Shown in pieces: positions 44,152 to 53,474 of a stretch of 64,000 bases of DNA. The stretch spans positions 20,855-84,854 of the forward strand of contig JAREWP010000086.1 in assembly GCA_029001845.1 (NCBI GenBank). Direction: 5' to 3'. Source of the DNA: Candidatus Magnetocorallium paracelense. GTDB taxonomy: Bacteria > Nitrospirota > Thermodesulfovibrionia > Thermodesulfovibrionales > Magnetobacteriaceae. Position 1 is the first letter of the stretch; the number at the start of each line of letters is the position of its first letter. The translations under genes were made by a program, and so were the position numbers. The notes beneath the pieces were generated by a model. The model was not told the origin of the DNA, searched no databases, and saw only the letters and a list, made by a program, of their open reading frames with translations.

Positions 44152-44311
44152 TAAACAGCAGTCAGCTATCAGCGATCAGCCTTCAGCAAATGAAAGTGCT
44201 GATCTTATGCCAATAGTAAGCTTCACCTTACGGGTGAATGTATTTAGAACCATAAGTGTTTCAATTTAAAAACTGATAGCTGATAGCTGATGGCTAAATG
44301 CTTTTTTTGAT
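44152..44311. repeat. Palindromic intergenic repeat, family B copy 5
   Basis: ACAGCAGTCAGCTATCAGCG at left, a core with CACCTTACGGGTGAATG, and TGATAGCTGATAGCTGATGG at right. It fills the gap before cobJ. Confidence 0.75.
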
Positions 44312-44341
44312 TATTAACAGTACGGATGACCTGAGCGAGTT

Positions 44342-45172
44342 TTGAAGAGCGGTAAAATTTACATCATAGGCATTGGCCCCGGAGGGAGAGAGCACATAAC
44401 TCCTGCGGCTCTCAGGGCTGTCGAAGAGTCTGATGTGATAGTCGGTTACACTCTGTATCTCGACCTTATACGCGATCTCATCAACAATAAGGAGGTTCTG
44501 TCCACCGGCATGACAAAGGAGTTGGAAAGGTGCGGAATGCTTATGGATTTTGCCGTGAAAGGTAAAACAGCATCAATGATATGCAGCGGGGACCCCGGTA
44601 TATATGCAATGGCCGGACCGGTTCTTGAAGTACTGAAAGGCAATTCCGTTGAATATATATTTTCAGGAGATTCAGGCGCCGGCGCTTTGAAGGGTTCCGC
44701 CATTGAAGTCGAAATTATTCCCGGCGTGCCGGCTCTTGCCGCCTGTGCTTCCAGAATCGGAGCACCTCTGATGCATGACTTTGCATCCATCAGTCTGTCT
44801 GACAGACTGACTCCGATGAGTGTAATCGAAAAGAGATTGCATGCCGCCGCCGGTGCGGACTTTGTTATCGTGATTTATAACCCCAGGAGCAGGGGAAGAG
44901 CAGAACACTTAAAAAAAGCAGTTAACATTATTTTGGAATACAGACCAGGAAAAACGCCTGTAGGCATTGTGAAGGGAGCGACGAGACCTGATGAAAAGGT
45001 GCTGATTACTTCCCTGGGAGATGTTCCCTTTACTCTTGTCGATATGCAAAGCACTGTAATTGTGGGAAACAGCAATACATTTACCTGGGGGAATACAATC
45101 ATAACACCCAGAGGATATGAAAGAAAATACGATTTCACATCAGTTGGCCCGGATGAAGACCCTAAAAAATAA
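44342..45172 (+). CDS. cobJ: Precorrin-3B / cobalt-precorrin C17-methyltransferase
   Basis: A 276-aa SAM-dependent tetrapyrrole methylase: GIGPGGREHITPAALRAV, VGYTLYLDLI, SGDPGIYAMAG, NPRSRGR and TPVGIVKGATRPDE. It methylates C17 and contracts the corrin ring in cobalamin synthesis. It is alone here, with no other cob/cbi genes nearby. The start is TTG 44342, since no in-frame ATG lies near the conserved N-terminus. Confidence 0.9.
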   Translation: MKSGKIYIIGIGPGGREHITPAALRAVEESDVIVGYTLYLDLIRDLINNKEVLSTGMTKELERCGMLMDFAVKGKTASMICSGDPGIYAMAGPVLEVLKGNSVEYIFSGDSGAGALKGSAIEVEIIPGVPALAACASRIGAPLMHDFASISLSDRLTPMSVIEKRLHAAAGADFVIVIYNPRSRGRAEHLKKAVNIILEYRPGKTPVGIVKGATRPDEKVLITSLGDVPFTLVDMQSTVIVGNSNTFTWGNTIITPRGYERKYDFTSVGPDEDPKK

Positions 45173-45261
45173 AATTGCGAGAAAAAAAGCAACAATATTT
45201 ATAACAGTTCACGGGGTCAGGGATCAAAGGTCAGTTTCTGTTATAACTTCTTCATCCATTT

Positions 45262-45318
45262 ACTCCCTCTTCCCTCAAGGGGAGAGGAAACCAGAGGGAA
45301 TTTCCTTGAAATTCCTAT
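45262..45318. repeat. Hairpin repeat, family G copy 2
   Basis: CTCCCTCTTCCCTCAAGGGG-AGAGG then the dyad GGAATTTC-CTT-GAAATTCC (45297-45315), about 15 bases upstream of nupC. The same two modules occur at 19835-19905 in the opposite order. Confidence 0.55.
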
Positions 45319-45330
45319 AGGAATTAAATA

Positions 45331-46578
45331 ATGCTGTTTCAATGTATAACAGGGCTGATCGTATTTTCTCTTTTCGCCTGGTTAATAGGCGAAAAGAGAA
45401 GCGAACCGCGATTAAAAACCATTGTTCTCGGCCTGTCGGTGCAATTTGTTTTAGCGGTTTTACTTCTGAAGCTCTCTTTTTTTAAAGAAGTTTTCCTTTT
45501 TCTCAATAAAGGCGTCATTGCTCTGGAAAATGCAACAACAGGGGGTACATCTTTTGTCTTCGGTTATCTTGGAGGCGGAACAATACCCTTTGACGAAAAG
45601 TTTCCCGGAGCAGGCTTTATTCTGGCCTTTCGAGCTCTCCCCCTTGTCCTTGTTGTTAGCGCCCTCTCTTCTCTGCTGTTTTATTTGAGAGTTTTGCCTG
45701 TAATAGTACGGACTTTTTCGTTTTTATTACAAAAAACAATGGATATCGGAGGGGCCGTGGGCTTAGGGACTGCGGCGAACATCTTTCTCGGTATGATAGA
45801 ATCTCCTCTCTTTATAAGACCCTATCTGCGCGATTTAACAAGGAGCGAGCTCTTTACAATTATGACCTGCGGCATGGCGACGATTGCAGGAACGGTCATG
45901 ATCCTCTACGCCAGCATTTTAAAGGATGTCATACCGGGTGTTATGGGTCACATTCTTGCCGCATCAATCATAAGTGCTCCTGCTGCAATCACTGTAGCAA
46001 GACTCATGATTCCGGAAACCGAAGAATCCACATCGGGCGGCATGGCGCCTGCGACAAATGCAAAGGGATTTATGGACGCCATCGCAACCGGTACAGGCGA
46101 TGGCGTAAAATTATTGATCAATATAACAGCAATGTTGATTGTTATGGTCGCCCTTATCTCCCTTGTCAATCAAATATTGGGAGTGATCCCCGATATAGGC
46201 GATAAAGGCGTTACTTTGCAAAGGATACTGGGATTCATAATGTCTCCTGTCGTATGGCTGATGGGAATCCCCTGGTCCGAAGCCCCGACAGCAGGGGGAT
46301 TGATGGGGACAAAGACAATTCTCAACGAATTTCTCGCCTATCTGGACCTCTCGCAGCTCCCGGAAGATGCGCTTAGTCCAAAGAGCAGACTGATTATGAC
46401 ATATGCCATGTGCGGATTCGCCAATTTCGGCAGCCTCGGTATCATGATCGGAGGAATTGGGTCCATGGCGCCTGAGCGAAGGGATGAGCTTATATCTCTT
46501 GGCCTTAAATCCATAGTAGCAGGCACGATAGCCACATGTATGACAGGCTCGATTACAGGGATTTTAATTTCTTTTTGA
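45331..46578 (+). CDS. nupC: Concentrative nucleoside transporter, NupC-type
   Basis: A 415-aa membrane protein with NupC signatures: GATTGGTSFVFGYLGGG-like ENATTGGTSFVFGYLGGG, NIFLGMIESPLFIRPYL, MTCGMATIAGTVM, GTKTILNEFLAYLDL and CGFANFGSLGIMIGG. It would import nucleosides with H+ or Na+. The hairpin repeat of family G precedes it. Confidence 0.92.
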   Translation: MLFQCITGLIVFSLFAWLIGEKRSEPRLKTIVLGLSVQFVLAVLLLKLSFFKEVFLFLNKGVIALENATTGGTSFVFGYLGGGTIPFDEKFPGAGFILAFRALPLVLVVSALSSLLFYLRVLPVIVRTFSFLLQKTMDIGGAVGLGTAANIFLGMIESPLFIRPYLRDLTRSELFTIMTCGMATIAGTVMILYASILKDVIPGVMGHILAASIISAPAAITVARLMIPETEESTSGGMAPATNAKGFMDAIATGTGDGVKLLINITAMLIVMVALISLVNQILGVIPDIGDKGVTLQRILGFIMSPVVWLMGIPWSEAPTAGGLMGTKTILNEFLAYLDLSQLPEDALSPKSRLIMTYAMCGFANFGSLGIMIGGIGSMAPERRDELISLGLKSIVAGTIATCMTGSITGILISF

Positions 46579-46672
46579 CGGAATGAAATTAGTAAGTGTA
46601 AAATACCTGCATATAACGAATCTCTTTTGATTCCTCAATCTCTAAATTTGTAATTCAATAATTAAGTATTTT

Positions 46673-47881
46673 ATGAAAATTAGTTTATTTTCCATAGCAA
46701 GAAAAAATATTAAGAGGAAATTTTTCCGCAGCGTTGCAATAGGTCTCTCCGTTGCCATCGTAGCCGCCACGCTTTTTGTCGTAACCACGATTATGGGGTC
46801 TGTGGAGACCAGCCTTAAAAAAGGCACTGCACGCCTGGGAGCCGACATTATGGTCGTTCCCGCCGAGGCGGAAGCAGAGGCGAGAACGGCATTGCTTGCA
46901 GGCGAACCAGGTACTTTTTATATGGCTAAGTCCCTTGTAGATGCCGTGAGAAAAGTGGAGGGAGTCAGAGACGTTTCCAGCCAGATTTATCTTAAAACAG
47001 CTCAATATAAATGCTGCGATGTTGGTGATATGTTGCTGATCGGGTTCGATCCTGAAAACGATTTCACTATTATACCGTGGCTTACCGAGAGATTAAACAG
47101 GCCTCTGAACCACGACGAGGCGATTATGGGCAGGGGGCTCACTGCTTTTGCTATCGGAAACAGAATGAAGTTCTACGGCAGCGAATTCGAGATTGTCGGC
47201 ATGCTCGAAGAAACAGGTATGAAATTTATAGATAATTCCGTCTTTTTCCCCTATCAGGCGATACAGCAGATGGCTGAGGATTCGAAAAAGAAGAATGACG
47301 TCCAAACTGTTGAACTGTTGGAAGATCATGTATCGACCGTACTGGTTCAGGTAAAACCGGAAATAACCCCTGAAAGGGTGGCTATTTTTATCGAATACAA
47401 TGTTCCCGGCGTAAAAGCCATTGTCTCGGAGCAGGTAATTTCTTCTGTCAGGAGACAGTTGTTCGTTCTTTTAAGGAGTATTCTCTCGATTACTCTGATT
47501 CTGTGGGTAATGGCCTTACTGTTAATTGGAGTCGTATTTTCGATGATCGTTAACGAAAGACAAAGAGAGATCGGTTTGCTAAGGGCAATGGGCGCCAAAA
47601 AGGGTAATGTATTCAGGCTTATACTGACTGAAGCGTCCGTCATTTCCCTTGGAGGAGGCATTGCCGGCCTGGTCTGTGGGGGGGCTTTTTTATATTTCTT
47701 TAAGAGCTTTATACGGTCTGCTCTAAAAATCCCCTATCTCTGGCCGTCGACACCGGATTTTATACTCCTGATTCTGATTTGTCTGTTTTTATCGTTTATT
47801 ACAGGTACGGGCGCTGCCCTCTTCCCTGCCCTCAGATCCATGACTATGGAACCCTATGAGGCGATACGCAGGGGTGAGTAA
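46673..47881 (+). CDS. MacB/FtsX-type ABC transporter permease
   Basis: A 402-aa protein with an N-terminal transmembrane helix, a large extracytoplasmic domain (about 45-270, MacB-PCD like) and three C-terminal helices (ERQREIGLLRAMGAKKGNVF region) of the FtsX domain. With the ATPase encoded 19 bases downstream it forms a lipoprotein- or peptide-export type transporter of the LolCDE/MacB class. Substrate unknown. Confidence 0.9.
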   Translation: MKISLFSIARKNIKRKFFRSVAIGLSVAIVAATLFVVTTIMGSVETSLKKGTARLGADIMVVPAEAEAEARTALLAGEPGTFYMAKSLVDAVRKVEGVRDVSSQIYLKTAQYKCCDVGDMLLIGFDPENDFTIIPWLTERLNRPLNHDEAIMGRGLTAFAIGNRMKFYGSEFEIVGMLEETGMKFIDNSVFFPYQAIQQMAEDSKKKNDVQTVELLEDHVSTVLVQVKPEITPERVAIFIEYNVPGVKAIVSEQVISSVRRQLFVLLRSILSITLILWVMALLLIGVVFSMIVNERQREIGLLRAMGAKKGNVFRLILTEASVISLGGGIAGLVCGGAFLYFFKSFIRSALKIPYLWPSTPDFILLILICLFLSFITGTGAALFPALRSMTMEPYEAIRRGE

Positions 47882-47900
47882 TAGCTTATAAGGAGAGTTT

Positions 47901-48566
47901 ATGATAGAAGTAAAGGAGCTGTCTAAATCATACAAAGTGGGAAGCGAAACCGTAAATGCAGTAGATAATGTGTCTCTCACAATAGATAAGGGTGAATTCG
48001 TCGCCATTGTGGGACATTCGGGCAGCGGAAAAACCACTCTTCTGAGCCTTATGGGAGGGCTTACAAAACCTGTATCCGGGACAGTCACCATAGACGGCGT
48101 TAATCTTTGGTCCATAAGCGATAACGATCTTTCTGTCTTCAGAAACAGAAAGATGAATTTTATATATCAGTTTTCAAGTCTGATTCCCACCCTTAATTCT
48201 CTGGAAAATGTAATGCTCCCCACAGCATTTGGAAAAGAAATCACAAACGCTTCGGAATACGCCTCGGAACTTCTTGAATTGATGGGCTTAAAAGATAAAA
48301 AGTTCAGCTATCCGTCGCAGTTAAGCGGAGGCCAGCAAAGGAGAGTCGCAATCGCAAGGGCTTTTATAAACAGACCGGAGATCATCCTGGCGGACGAACC
48401 GACAGGCGATCTCGATGAAGAAACCGAAGCGGAAGTAATGACTCTCTTTCATCGAATGAACAGCGAGCAAAAAATTACATTTATTTGCGTCACCCACAGC
48501 ACCGATATCGCAAAGCAATGCCGGAAGACATACAGAATGAGCCAGGGGGCTATTAAAGAGGCTTAA
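47901..48566 (+). CDS. LolD/MacB-type ABC transporter ATPase
   Basis: A 221-aa ATPase: Walker A GHSGSGKT, Q-loop IYQFSSLIPTL, signature LSGGQQRRVAIARA, Walker B EIILADEPTGDLD and H-loop THS. It pairs with the FtsX-type permease upstream. AAGGAGAG precedes the ATG. Confidence 0.92.
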   Translation: MIEVKELSKSYKVGSETVNAVDNVSLTIDKGEFVAIVGHSGSGKTTLLSLMGGLTKPVSGTVTIDGVNLWSISDNDLSVFRNRKMNFIYQFSSLIPTLNSLENVMLPTAFGKEITNASEYASELLELMGLKDKKFSYPSQLSGGQQRRVAIARAFINRPEIILADEPTGDLDEETEAEVMTLFHRMNSEQKITFICVTHSTDIAKQCRKTYRMSQGAIKEA

Positions 48567-48926
48567 CCCGGCAAGTTAGTCACCAAACACGGAATAAGGC
48601 ATAAGGAACATTCGTTATTCCGGTAAAAGGCGGAATGCGGCGTTAAAGAGCATGTTATACTATTCCATCGACTGTTTTAGTCGCTTCCAAGTGAAATTGT
48701 GCGCAAAAAAGCACCAAGATTTATGAATGTCAAATGTCAAAGCTCAAATATCAAAAAAAGAAATGTAAGCAGCTTTTGGCATTTAGTCATTTGGATTTCA
48801 TTTGACATTTGGATTTTGTCATTTGTCATTAAAACGTTTCGGAAATCCTGTTTGGTTCCGGCTACGCCGGGTTAAGGGTAGCGTAAAATAACTTACCCGG
48901 TTTGATTTCTGCCGTATCTGATATCA
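48567..48926. other. Intergenic region with short repeats
   Basis: A spacer of 360 bases. It contains family E at 48678-48709 (TAGTCGCTTCCAAGTGAAAT, also at 25471) and an AAATGTCAAA-rich stretch facing TTTGACATTTGG (about 48726-48830), which folds into a loose hairpin. No gene is supported. Confidence 0.5.
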
Positions 48927-49640
48927 TTAATTTAGCGATTTTATATATAGTGACAACTGCTCTTCCTGATCTGCTGTCATGTCTATAAATTTTGCAGCTA
49001 CTATACGAGTTGAGGAATCGGCGATGGTTTCCGATTGCCCCTTCCTGACTATTCTTCCTTTTACTTCAAATACTTTCCCCTCATTCTCATACTCTATATT
49101 CAATACAACTTCATCCAATATTTTAGGAGGCTCATTGTGAAACAGAAAAATCCCTCGCAGTCCTGTCATGCTTATATCTATTAATGTACCCTCTGCATAA
49201 TTGGAGTGAAACTTTAACAGCACAGGATTATTAACATTATATCTGAATGCTCCTCTTCTGTTAAATTTCTCATTCACTACCAATATCTGATAAATCACTT
49301 TCTCAACGGAAAAGGGCTCCACTAAACATGCATAAGCTCCAATATTAATCATTTCCTGAGCGTTGTCTTTGTTGTCTATATCAGTAATTACAATTATCGG
49401 GGCGGCTTTATTTACGGAGTGAGTCCTTATTGTCCCTATCAGACTTATTGTATCAATGTCATTACTGCCATATCTGCATAATATAACCTCATAATGATTC
49501 CTGTTCAACAGCTCATCAGTATCATTCATTGATGTTGATCCATATACTTTTGTTTCAGGATGATTCTTTTCAATCCCCTCAATCAGAAATTCTCTGGTTT
49601 CTTCATTTGTATCTACTACTAATATTTTAAAGTTATCCAT
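48927..49640 (-). CDS. Pseudo-receiver - PilZ protein
   Basis: A 237-aa protein. The first ~120 residues form a receiver fold (KILVVDTNEETREFL...PIIVITDID), but the usual phospho-Asp after beta-3 is Arg (VILCRYG), so phosphorylation is unlikely. A PilZ domain follows with RRGAFRY (RxxxR) and DISMTG (DxSxxG), complete for c-di-GMP binding. It would signal c-di-GMP level to an unknown partner. Monocistronic. Confidence 0.87.
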   Translation of the reverse strand: MDNFKILVVDTNEETREFLIEGIEKNHPETKVYGSTSMNDTDELLNRNHYEVILCRYGSNDIDTISLIGTIRTHSVNKAAPIIVITDIDNKDNAQEMINIGAYACLVEPFSVEKVIYQILVVNEKFNRRGAFRYNVNNPVLLKFHSNYAEGTLIDISMTGLRGIFLFHNEPPKILDEVVLNIEYENEGKVFEVKGRIVRKGQSETIADSSTRIVAAKFIDMTADQEEQLSLYIKSLN

Positions 49641-50135
49641 TCTTTAATACCATCTGTTATTTAATATGCGTTGATTACTTTGATGAGAATAGAGTTTAAC
49701 ATAATTACTTAAGTTTCGCACCCCAAATATGTGAAAAAGGCAGAGCAGGCAAGCAGACCCCGCACCACGTCCCTTGCCCTGAGAGTAATGACAAAGATCA
49801 AGCCGGATCCAATGTAATTACAGCAGGAAACAGAAAATCAAAAAAAATATCATTTTTCGACAGACTACCTCAAAACAGCGCACTTACTTTTCACAAAACA
49901 TTATTTTTTGAATTACTGTTCACATATTTTACAAGTCTATTGCAAATAAATAAAAATATTTAATAAATTATCAAAAAATAATTCAAGAGTAAATATCACA
50001 AATAAAATTATTTAATTATACTTTTAACTTGACTTTTAAATTCGTTCATGTTATTTTAGCGTGAAATATACGATTCAAACGAATCTCGCCATGTTTGCTT
50101 TTTTCTTCCATGTCATGGCGGGGCGCTTATTTACT
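49641..50135. other. AT-rich intergenic region, no gene seen
   Basis: A spacer of about 500 bases. After 49850 it is very AT-rich with poly-A/T runs. A TTGACTTTTAAATTCG / TTATTTTAG sequence near 50030-50060 could be a weak promoter. No feature is firmly supported. It marks the transition from intact chromosomal genes to the damaged and mobile region. Confidence 0.4.
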
Positions 50136-50240
50136 AAAAAAGCATTCAGCTGTCAGCAGTCAGCAGTCAGCTAAGAAAAATCAATGTACAGCGCTTAAAG
50201 CATATACAGAGCTGACAGCCGATGGCTGACTGCTTTTTAG
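50136..50240. repeat. Palindromic intergenic repeat, family B copy 6
   Basis: AAAAGCATTCAGCTGTCAGC at left and CTGACAGCCGATGGCTGACT at right, with a short interior of about 45 bases lacking the CACC hairpin. It lies at the junction where the next reading frame loses its 5' end. Confidence 0.75.
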
Positions 50241-51334
50241 TCACATATAATTACAATGAGCACAAAAGGCAACAAATTTCTTTAACTTATGCCTTATGCC
50301 TATATCCATATTTGATTCAATCTTACCGTGTCGGTTCAAACACAAATAGGCGTAACGGTACGACGATAGACATAAGTGAATTACCGGATACGCTTCCTGC
50401 CTATCTGATCAATGTAATACCTGAGTTAAGGATTGACGGTGAAGTCGTAGTTACAGGCAGCTCTGTAAATCTTGGAGCGAATGAATCTTTTACTATGACT
50501 TTTAGCGGAGCAAATCTTAACTCTTCGACAACATTCAATCAAGTAGCTGCGGGAGAGTTTTATGGAATTGTCATCAATCCAGGCAGTATCTCAGAAACTC
50601 AGTTGCTGGTTTTAGAAGAGACAATAGAGAAGACGAAATCAGACATGCTGAGTCAAAACTATACAGAATACACAAAAGACGATATATTGGGTGATCTTTT
50701 TTATGCTACTGCGCTTTTGTATTATGCAAAATATGACTCAATCAATTCTGTAGAGTCAAAAAAGATGGGTGCAGTAAACGTAAGACTCCCATCTGAATCT
50801 TCTGTTTTTAATAAAATAAATACAACATACCTTTTTGGATTTCCTCAATTTGCTAAGCATGGCGGTATAGCAATAGACGTTGCCAGAAATATCAGTATGA
50901 ATAATGCTTTGGACGGGGACAAAGATACAAAAAGGTTCTTTAATCAGACTTCAGGGATTAACTCTTCTATTTTAGAGCACGCTGTGCTTGAAGATGTTTA
51001 TTCGACTCATGAAGCACCTGTTGAAGGGATCAGTGCTATTAAGGCAATACAAATTGCCAACGATCAGAATATCCCGGTATATTTTATTGATCAATCTAAC
51101 ATGCATTTGATTCTGCCACAACTTCAGGCAGATTCTGATGTGATTTTTGATATTAAAAATGCAGTAAATCAGAAAAAAGTTGTAATAATCCCACAAAAAA
51201 ATATTACTTTAGATGGTTGGACCGGATGCGGTTATCTTGTTTTAGATATGGAAGCAGGTGATGGCGCCTATATGATAAGTGGCGGACTTAATGGTGGTCA
51301 AATTGCAGTTTTGACGATTCTTATAATTTTTTAG
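50222..51334 (+). pseudogene. C-terminal fragment of a large protein, 5' truncated at a family B repeat
   Basis: An open frame of 370 codons. The first ~35 residues come from the repeat and flank, so are not native; conserved-looking sequence begins at GTTIDISELPDTLPAYLINVIPEL. It has the flavour of the C-terminal part of the large secreted transglutaminase/repeat proteins of Deltaproteobacteria (LPAYLINVIPELRIDG, VFDIKNAVNQKKVVIIPQ, DGAYMISGGLNGG). The final frame stops at a T6 run. Adding one T would join it to the membrane segment at 51331-51588, so both are likely pieces of one broken gene. Confidence 0.6.
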
Positions 51335-51588
51335 CATCGATTGGTCTTGCTGCCCTGACTGTTTTAATTGCACTTATGGTACCTGATTTTGTTGCTTTTA
51401 TGATTTCTATAATCGGAAAAACATCTACTTTTGTATATGTTTCTATTATGTTTTACACACCTTTTTTTCTTTCTGGATATTCTTTCTGTAAATTTTATCT
51501 TCCACCAAGTGCATCTACTAGTACTAAAGTTTTTTGCACTATTGTATTGGCCCTTATGTTGATAACAGCTAAAAAATTGTCGCCTTGA
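51331..51588 (+). pseudogene. Membrane segment, probable continuation of the 50222 gene in the next frame
   Basis: The frame reads LASIGLAALTVLIALMVPDF... with two to three hydrophobic helices and stops at 51588. The T-run at 51326-51332 separates it from the preceding frame (…LTILIIF). A +1 T would give a continuous IIFLASIGLAALTVLIAL. From ATG 51376 it could also be a stand-alone 70-aa membrane protein. Confidence 0.5.
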
Positions 51589-51700
51589 GCTAAATCACAG
51601 GTTGTGATAAGGAGAAAAGCTTTACTTATGTTAAAATTATTTAAGGAAAAGCTGTATCATAAAACAATTGTCAGCTCTTTATGACTGAAAAAAGCTAAGC

Positions 51701-52660
51701 ATGGAAAGTAAAACTATATATACTGAAGAATTTCCTGTGAAGATAAACTCTTCAAAACCAGGAGCATTTTTTTTTGCAGGCAGAATGTTTGATTTTTTTT
51801 TATTGCTTGCTCTTATTTACATTGAATTTAATGCAGTAGTGATAGTAGTACTTTTTTTGTTTCTTAGCTTATTCAAATTGCTTGATCTAAGAATTGGCGC
51901 AATTGAAAAAACAGTAGAAACATGCCGTTATATATTAAATGAGAATACAATTTTGTCTTTACAAAATGAAGAATTTAAAAATAAATTAATAAGAAACGAT
52001 ACGCCTGACCCGGAGAAAAAGCTAATAAAAAAAAACGATAAAAACAGATTGATTTTTTTTTATGTTTTATTTTTTATATCATTGCCAGTATATGTATATA
52101 TCGATTTAGCAGCTCCTGAGAAAGCTTATTTAATTATAGTATTTAATGTACCATTACTTTATTTAGGTTTGGCGATATATGATATCCGGAAAGTGCAAAA
52201 TTATTTTAAATATATTGTTCAAAAGTTTTCAGCTACAGCATTAAATAATGCAGAATACAGAAAGGTTCCGAAAATCGATTTAATCTATTTATGGAACAAA
52301 CAAAAACAATTATTAACAACCATATCAATAATAATTGTACTAATTATTGTTTTCACACTGATACAATTTTTTATTGATACTGGTTTTAATCAAATTTTTT
52401 TTATTATACCTTTTTTCAGTTCCATACCTCTTTTTTTTATTAATTACAAACTACGAGATGTAGTAACTGTCACACTAGAATTATTAAGAGATTATGACAA
52501 TACTGTTAAAGAGCAATTGGGCGTGATTTACAGGCCTGACCTTAGAGAAAAAGATAGAAGCTATAGGGATGATTTTAAAAAATCAGCTCAAAAAGAAATC
52601 TGGCAGGAATTAAACAAAGATGTCAAGAGTTTTTTTGATATAAAAGAGTTATTTAAATAG
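51701..52660 (+). CDS. Hypothetical four-helix membrane protein
   Basis: A 319-aa protein with two pairs of hydrophobic helices (about 20-60, 118-165 and 205-260) and a charged cytoplasmic tail (KEQLGVIYRPDLREKDRSYR). It is very A/T-rich in codon use, unlike the chromosomal genes before 50 kb, consistent with transfer. No family is recognised. Bases 52661-52912 after it hold no visible gene. Confidence 0.6.
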   Translation: MESKTIYTEEFPVKINSSKPGAFFFAGRMFDFFLLLALIYIEFNAVVIVVLFLFLSLFKLLDLRIGAIEKTVETCRYILNENTILSLQNEEFKNKLIRNDTPDPEKKLIKKNDKNRLIFFYVLFFISLPVYVYIDLAAPEKAYLIIVFNVPLLYLGLAIYDIRKVQNYFKYIVQKFSATALNNAEYRKVPKIDLIYLWNKQKQLLTTISIIIVLIIVFTLIQFFIDTGFNQIFFIIPFFSSIPLFFINYKLRDVVTVTLELLRDYDNTVKEQLGVIYRPDLREKDRSYRDDFKKSAQKEIWQELNKDVKSFFDIKELFK

Positions 52661-52912
52661 TTATCAAGTCATGTAATGCATCTTATTGACAATAACGTTA
52701 AAATATGTATATGTATAATTGAGTATTAATTTAGGATATCGTTTCTATAATATTTTTTTAATGAGTTTTATGCTAAAAAGTAAAAATGAATATAGCTATA
52801 GATAATTAATAAGATTTTTATTAATATATCTAATATTTAATGAGAAATTTTGTTTTTATTAATCATGCAATTTTTTCTAACAAAATTTCAATCATCGATC
52901 CTGGAGGCGTAT

Positions 52913-53274
52913 ATGAATACTGCAACAAAAGTATTACTGAGTGTATTATTAATCATAGTAATCGTCACACCCATCCATGCCCAATCCCCTGAAGTAACCA
53001 ACGGCCTGAATTACCTGACAACCACACAAAACCCTGACGGCTCATGGGGAGAAGAAGACTGTGCAGTTATATATACGCCACTCTGTCAGTGATCGAAACG
53101 CTTCAGGAACTGGAAGAGACAGACATATCAGGCTATACGGAAGCAGTTTTGTGGCTCCGGGACCGGGAACCTGACAGCATGGAATATCTTGCAGAACGAA
53201 TCTGTTTACTGTCGGAAGGCGGAGACGACCTGGAATTGTTATTGTCATACATGGACGAAACCTTTGAAAAATAA
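52913..53274 (+). pseudogene. N-terminal prenyltransferase-repeat protein, frameshifted and truncated
   Basis: A signal peptide (MNTATKVLLSVLLIIVIVTPIHA) leads into NGLNYLTTTQNPDGSWGEED, the start of a prenyltransferase/squalene-oxidase-type repeat. The frame then breaks at TATATATA; the next frame continues YATLSVIETLQELEETD.. and ..YTEAVLWLRDREPD. (TA)3 instead of (TA)4 would restore one frame. It ends early at 53274, 9 bases before a tRNA 3'-end fragment, so the island edge has cut it off. Start ATG 52913 has CTGGAGG upstream. Confidence 0.7.
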
Positions 53275-53282
53275 GGGGTAAA

Positions 53283-53310
53283 TGGTCGGGGCGACTGGAT
53301 TTGAACCAGC
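53283..53310 (-). repeat. tRNA 3'-end fragment (tRNA-Pro-like), probable attachment site
   Basis: The minus strand reads a T-arm (GCTGG-TTCAAAT-CCAGT) followed by acceptor strand CGCCCCG, discriminator A and CCA. The CGGGGCG/CGCCCCG acceptor is typical of tRNA-Pro. No D-arm, anticodon arm or 5' acceptor strand is present, so this is a fragment of the kind left by tRNA-targeting integrases. Confidence 0.75.
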
Positions 53311-53372
53311 GGTAAAACAGCATGTTTTTCTTTATTTTTCAATAACTTATCTTATCGAGACATCCTTATTTT

Positions 53373-53394
53373 TGGTGCACAAATGGTGCACAAA
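53373..53394. repeat. Tandem 11-base repeat next to the tRNA fragment
   Basis: TGGTGCACAAA occurs twice in perfect tandem. Each unit contains the palindrome GTGCAC. Close to an attachment-site-like sequence, these may be integrase or excisionase arm sites. Confidence 0.6.
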
Positions 53395-53474
53395 ACAGTG
53401 TTCTAAGCACCTGATGCATTTAAAGGACTGTATTACACGTTTTTTATAAAAAAGAAGTTGAGTCAAAGTAGTTT

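Noticed and set aside
45173..45330. Riboswitch upstream of the nucleoside transporter
   Set aside because: Only a family G hairpin repeat and loose inverted repeats are seen. No conserved purine or other riboswitch core could be recognised.
53283..53310. Possible complete tRNA-Pro gene on the minus strand
   Set aside because: Only the T-arm, 3' acceptor strand and CCA are present. No anticodon, D-arm or 5' acceptor strand lies upstream, so it is a fragment.
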